From Deltaproteobacteria bacterium UBA5205 (lineage in GTDB: Bacteria > Desulfobacterota > Syntrophorhabdia > Syntrophorhabdales > Syntrophorhabdaceae): DNA of 64,000 nucleotides. Positions 62,888 to 64,000 of the stretch are shown piece after piece (the first letter of the stretch is position 1; every line of letters begins with the position of its first letter). Both the position numbers and the translations under genes were made by a program. Below the pieces are notes generated by a model. It was not told the origin of the DNA and searched no databases. It worked only from the letters and a program-made list of their open reading frames with translations. The stretch lies in NCBI GenBank assembly GCA_002412715.1, contig DHVP01000025.1, positions 524 to 64,523 of the forward strand, given 5' to 3'.

Positions 62888-63979
62888 TTACTCCCGCATA
62901 AATAGAGCAGGATCGTTGGTTGCCCTGCGGGCGCCGGGCTCCTCCACCTCGCCGGAATCGACGAGAACCCTCAGACTCTGGTTGAGAGTCCAGCCTATCT
63001 TCCCGCTTCTTTGCTGCCGGCGCAGAAGGTCATATTTGCCCCCCAGGAGCAATTCCCGGGTAGCCGTATCCTTCGTGTCCAGAAATTCGGTGGCGAGGGC
63101 CAGCCGGTCCTTCTGACGGCGGGATCCCGCCGCCGGCACCAGTACCTGGACCATCACGGCGAGCAGCACGTCTGTCAGTTCCCGGATCATCCATTCCTGT
63201 TTCTCCACGGGGAACATCGACGCTATCCTTGAGGGAACCTGTGTTGCCATGAGCGTGTGTATCGTCGTAAATACGAGGTGTCCCGTTTTGGCCGCCTGGA
63301 TTGCCGCCGATGCTGTTTCGGGGTCCCTGACCTCGCCCACCAGGATCACGTCGGGCCTCTGACGCATTGCCGCCCTCAGCGCCCGTTCGAAGGACAGTGT
63401 CGTGGTGCCCACCTCCCGTTCGATGATGTTGCCCATCCCCTCGGGAATGTCGTATTCGATGGGATCTTCTATGGTGATGCAGTTGAGGCACCTTGACTTC
63501 ACAAGGTATGCGATAATGGATGCAAGGGTCGTAGATTTGCCGCTGCCTGTCGGACCGGCAATGAAGATGATGCCGCCCCCCGAACTTTCAAGAACCAGAC
63601 GGAGAAGATCATTGGGAATCCCGAGGTTGACGGGGCTTGGGTCCACCGCCTTGAGGCGCCTCATGACTACGGAAACCCCTTTTTTCGTCAGGCACAGGTT
63701 GACACGAAACCTGACAGTCGCCTTTTCTTTACCGGTGCCCGTTTGCCTGATATAGGAGAGGTCTTTCTCCTCCCGGTCGTAGAGCTGGGCCCTGGCACCG
63801 GAAACCTTGAGGATCCTCTCTATGGCTTCATCTATCTCGTATCCTTCGGGCACTGCGTGATCGGCGGCGGCCATTCGTCCATGGACCCTCAGGAATACCG
63901 GGCTCTCCGACTGGATGTAGATATCGGAGGCATCCTCCCGGATTGCCGCATCGATTATTTCATCAAGAAAATTGTCCAT
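62888..63979 (-). CDS. PilT/DotB/TraJ-like secretion ATPase, first gene of the operon
   Basis: This 363-residue AAA ATPase has a PAS-like/N-terminal domain (about 1-120), Walker A GPTGSGKS at 142-149, Walker B VILVGEVRDPE and His box TTIHTLMAT. There is no zinc motif. These features resemble PilT/PilU and the DotB/TraJ group of type IVB systems. The promoter is not visible because the window ends 21 bp beyond the start. Which operon half it serves is unclear; its neighbours (VirB5-like, VirB4) favour T4SS. Confidence 0.82.
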   Translation of the reverse strand: MDNFLDEIIDAAIREDASDIYIQSESPVFLRVHGRMAAADHAVPEGYEIDEAIERILKVSGARAQLYDREEKDLSYIRQTGTGKEKATVRFRVNLCLTKKGVSVVMRRLKAVDPSPVNLGIPNDLLRLVLESSGGGIIFIAGPTGSGKSTTLASIIAYLVKSRCLNCITIEDPIEYDIPEGMGNIIEREVGTTTLSFERALRAAMRQRPDVILVGEVRDPETASAAIQAAKTGHLVFTTIHTLMATQVPSRIASMFPVEKQEWMIRELTDVLLAVMVQVLVPAAGSRRQKDRLALATEFLDTKDTATRELLLGGKYDLLRRQQRSGKIGWTLNQSLRVLVDSGEVEEPGARRATNDPALFMRE

Positions 63980-64000
63980 TCATTATTTCCGTATTTTCCC

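Noticed and set aside
1..64000. CRISPR array or insertion sequence
   Set aside because: No regularly spaced direct repeats and no transposase frame with inverted-repeat ends were found by eye.

Overview
The window is gene-dense chromosomal DNA from a Gram-negative (two-membrane) bacterium. Outer-envelope genes make that clear: an LptE-type lipoprotein, RlpA, a secretin and several lipoproteins. A PxxKW cysteine-rich protein, menaquinone genes, a DRTGG/anti-sigma-type ATPase pair and many CxxC-rich or secreted proteins point to an anaerobic deltaproteobacterial (Desulfobacterota) lineage, perhaps Syntrophorhabdales-like. That placement is inference; there is no 16S gene here. Layout: 1-1.1 kb holds a partial tRNA-Thr, the PxxKW protein and rpsT. 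From 11.1 kb back to 1.0 kb runs one minus-strand gene train, xerC-hslV-hslU-argB-argD-argF-argG-leuS-lptE, with small gaps or overlaps. It combines a recombinase/protease set with arginine biosynthesis, leucyl-tRNA synthetase and LPS assembly. From 11.6 to 18.4 kb are nudix-MFS-der, a small unknown gene, a Lon-family protease and an SDR oxidoreductase. From 18.5 to 25 kb on the plus strand lie a translationally coupled CHASE2-adenylate cyclase / SH3 / M48 peptidase trio and a tandem pair of secreted paralogues carrying an HExxH motif. From 25 to 29.1 kb an ABC importer is fused by overlapping genes to menG and menA. From 29.3 to 44 kb there is a patchwork of short operons: secreted proteins, an ABM monooxygenase-like protein, a TMEM175-type channel, an orphan VirB6-like membrane protein, a large modular transglutaminase-like surface protein, RlpA, RluA/thioesterase, DRTGG/ATPase, a FabZ-like/YkgJ pair, a divergent PdxJ, an AI-2E-family transporter and a VapBC-type toxin-antitoxin pair. 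The most notable region is 44.0-64.0 kb. About 17 minus-strand genes, many with overlapping start and stop codons, form what reads as one operon. The upstream half resembles a type IV secretion or conjugation machine: a PilT/DotB/TraJ-like ATPase, three related VirB5/TrbJ-like secreted proteins, a VirB4 ATPase, a VirB10/DotG-like core protein, and unknown envelope proteins including a lipoprotein. The downstream half resembles an R64/BFP-type type IVb pilus: a secretin, a bitopic PilO/BfpC-like protein, a PilP-like protein, a PilB ATPase with a zinc motif, a PilC/GspF platform protein, a second PilT-like ATPase, a major prepilin, an unknown anchored protein and a minor pilin. No relaxase, coupling protein or prepilin peptidase is in view. 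A single apparent transcription unit joining VirB4/VirB10/VirB5-type parts to a secretin and pilus is the best candidate here for an undescribed system. Its function (DNA transfer, protein secretion, adhesion or extracellular contacts) cannot be read from sequence alone.
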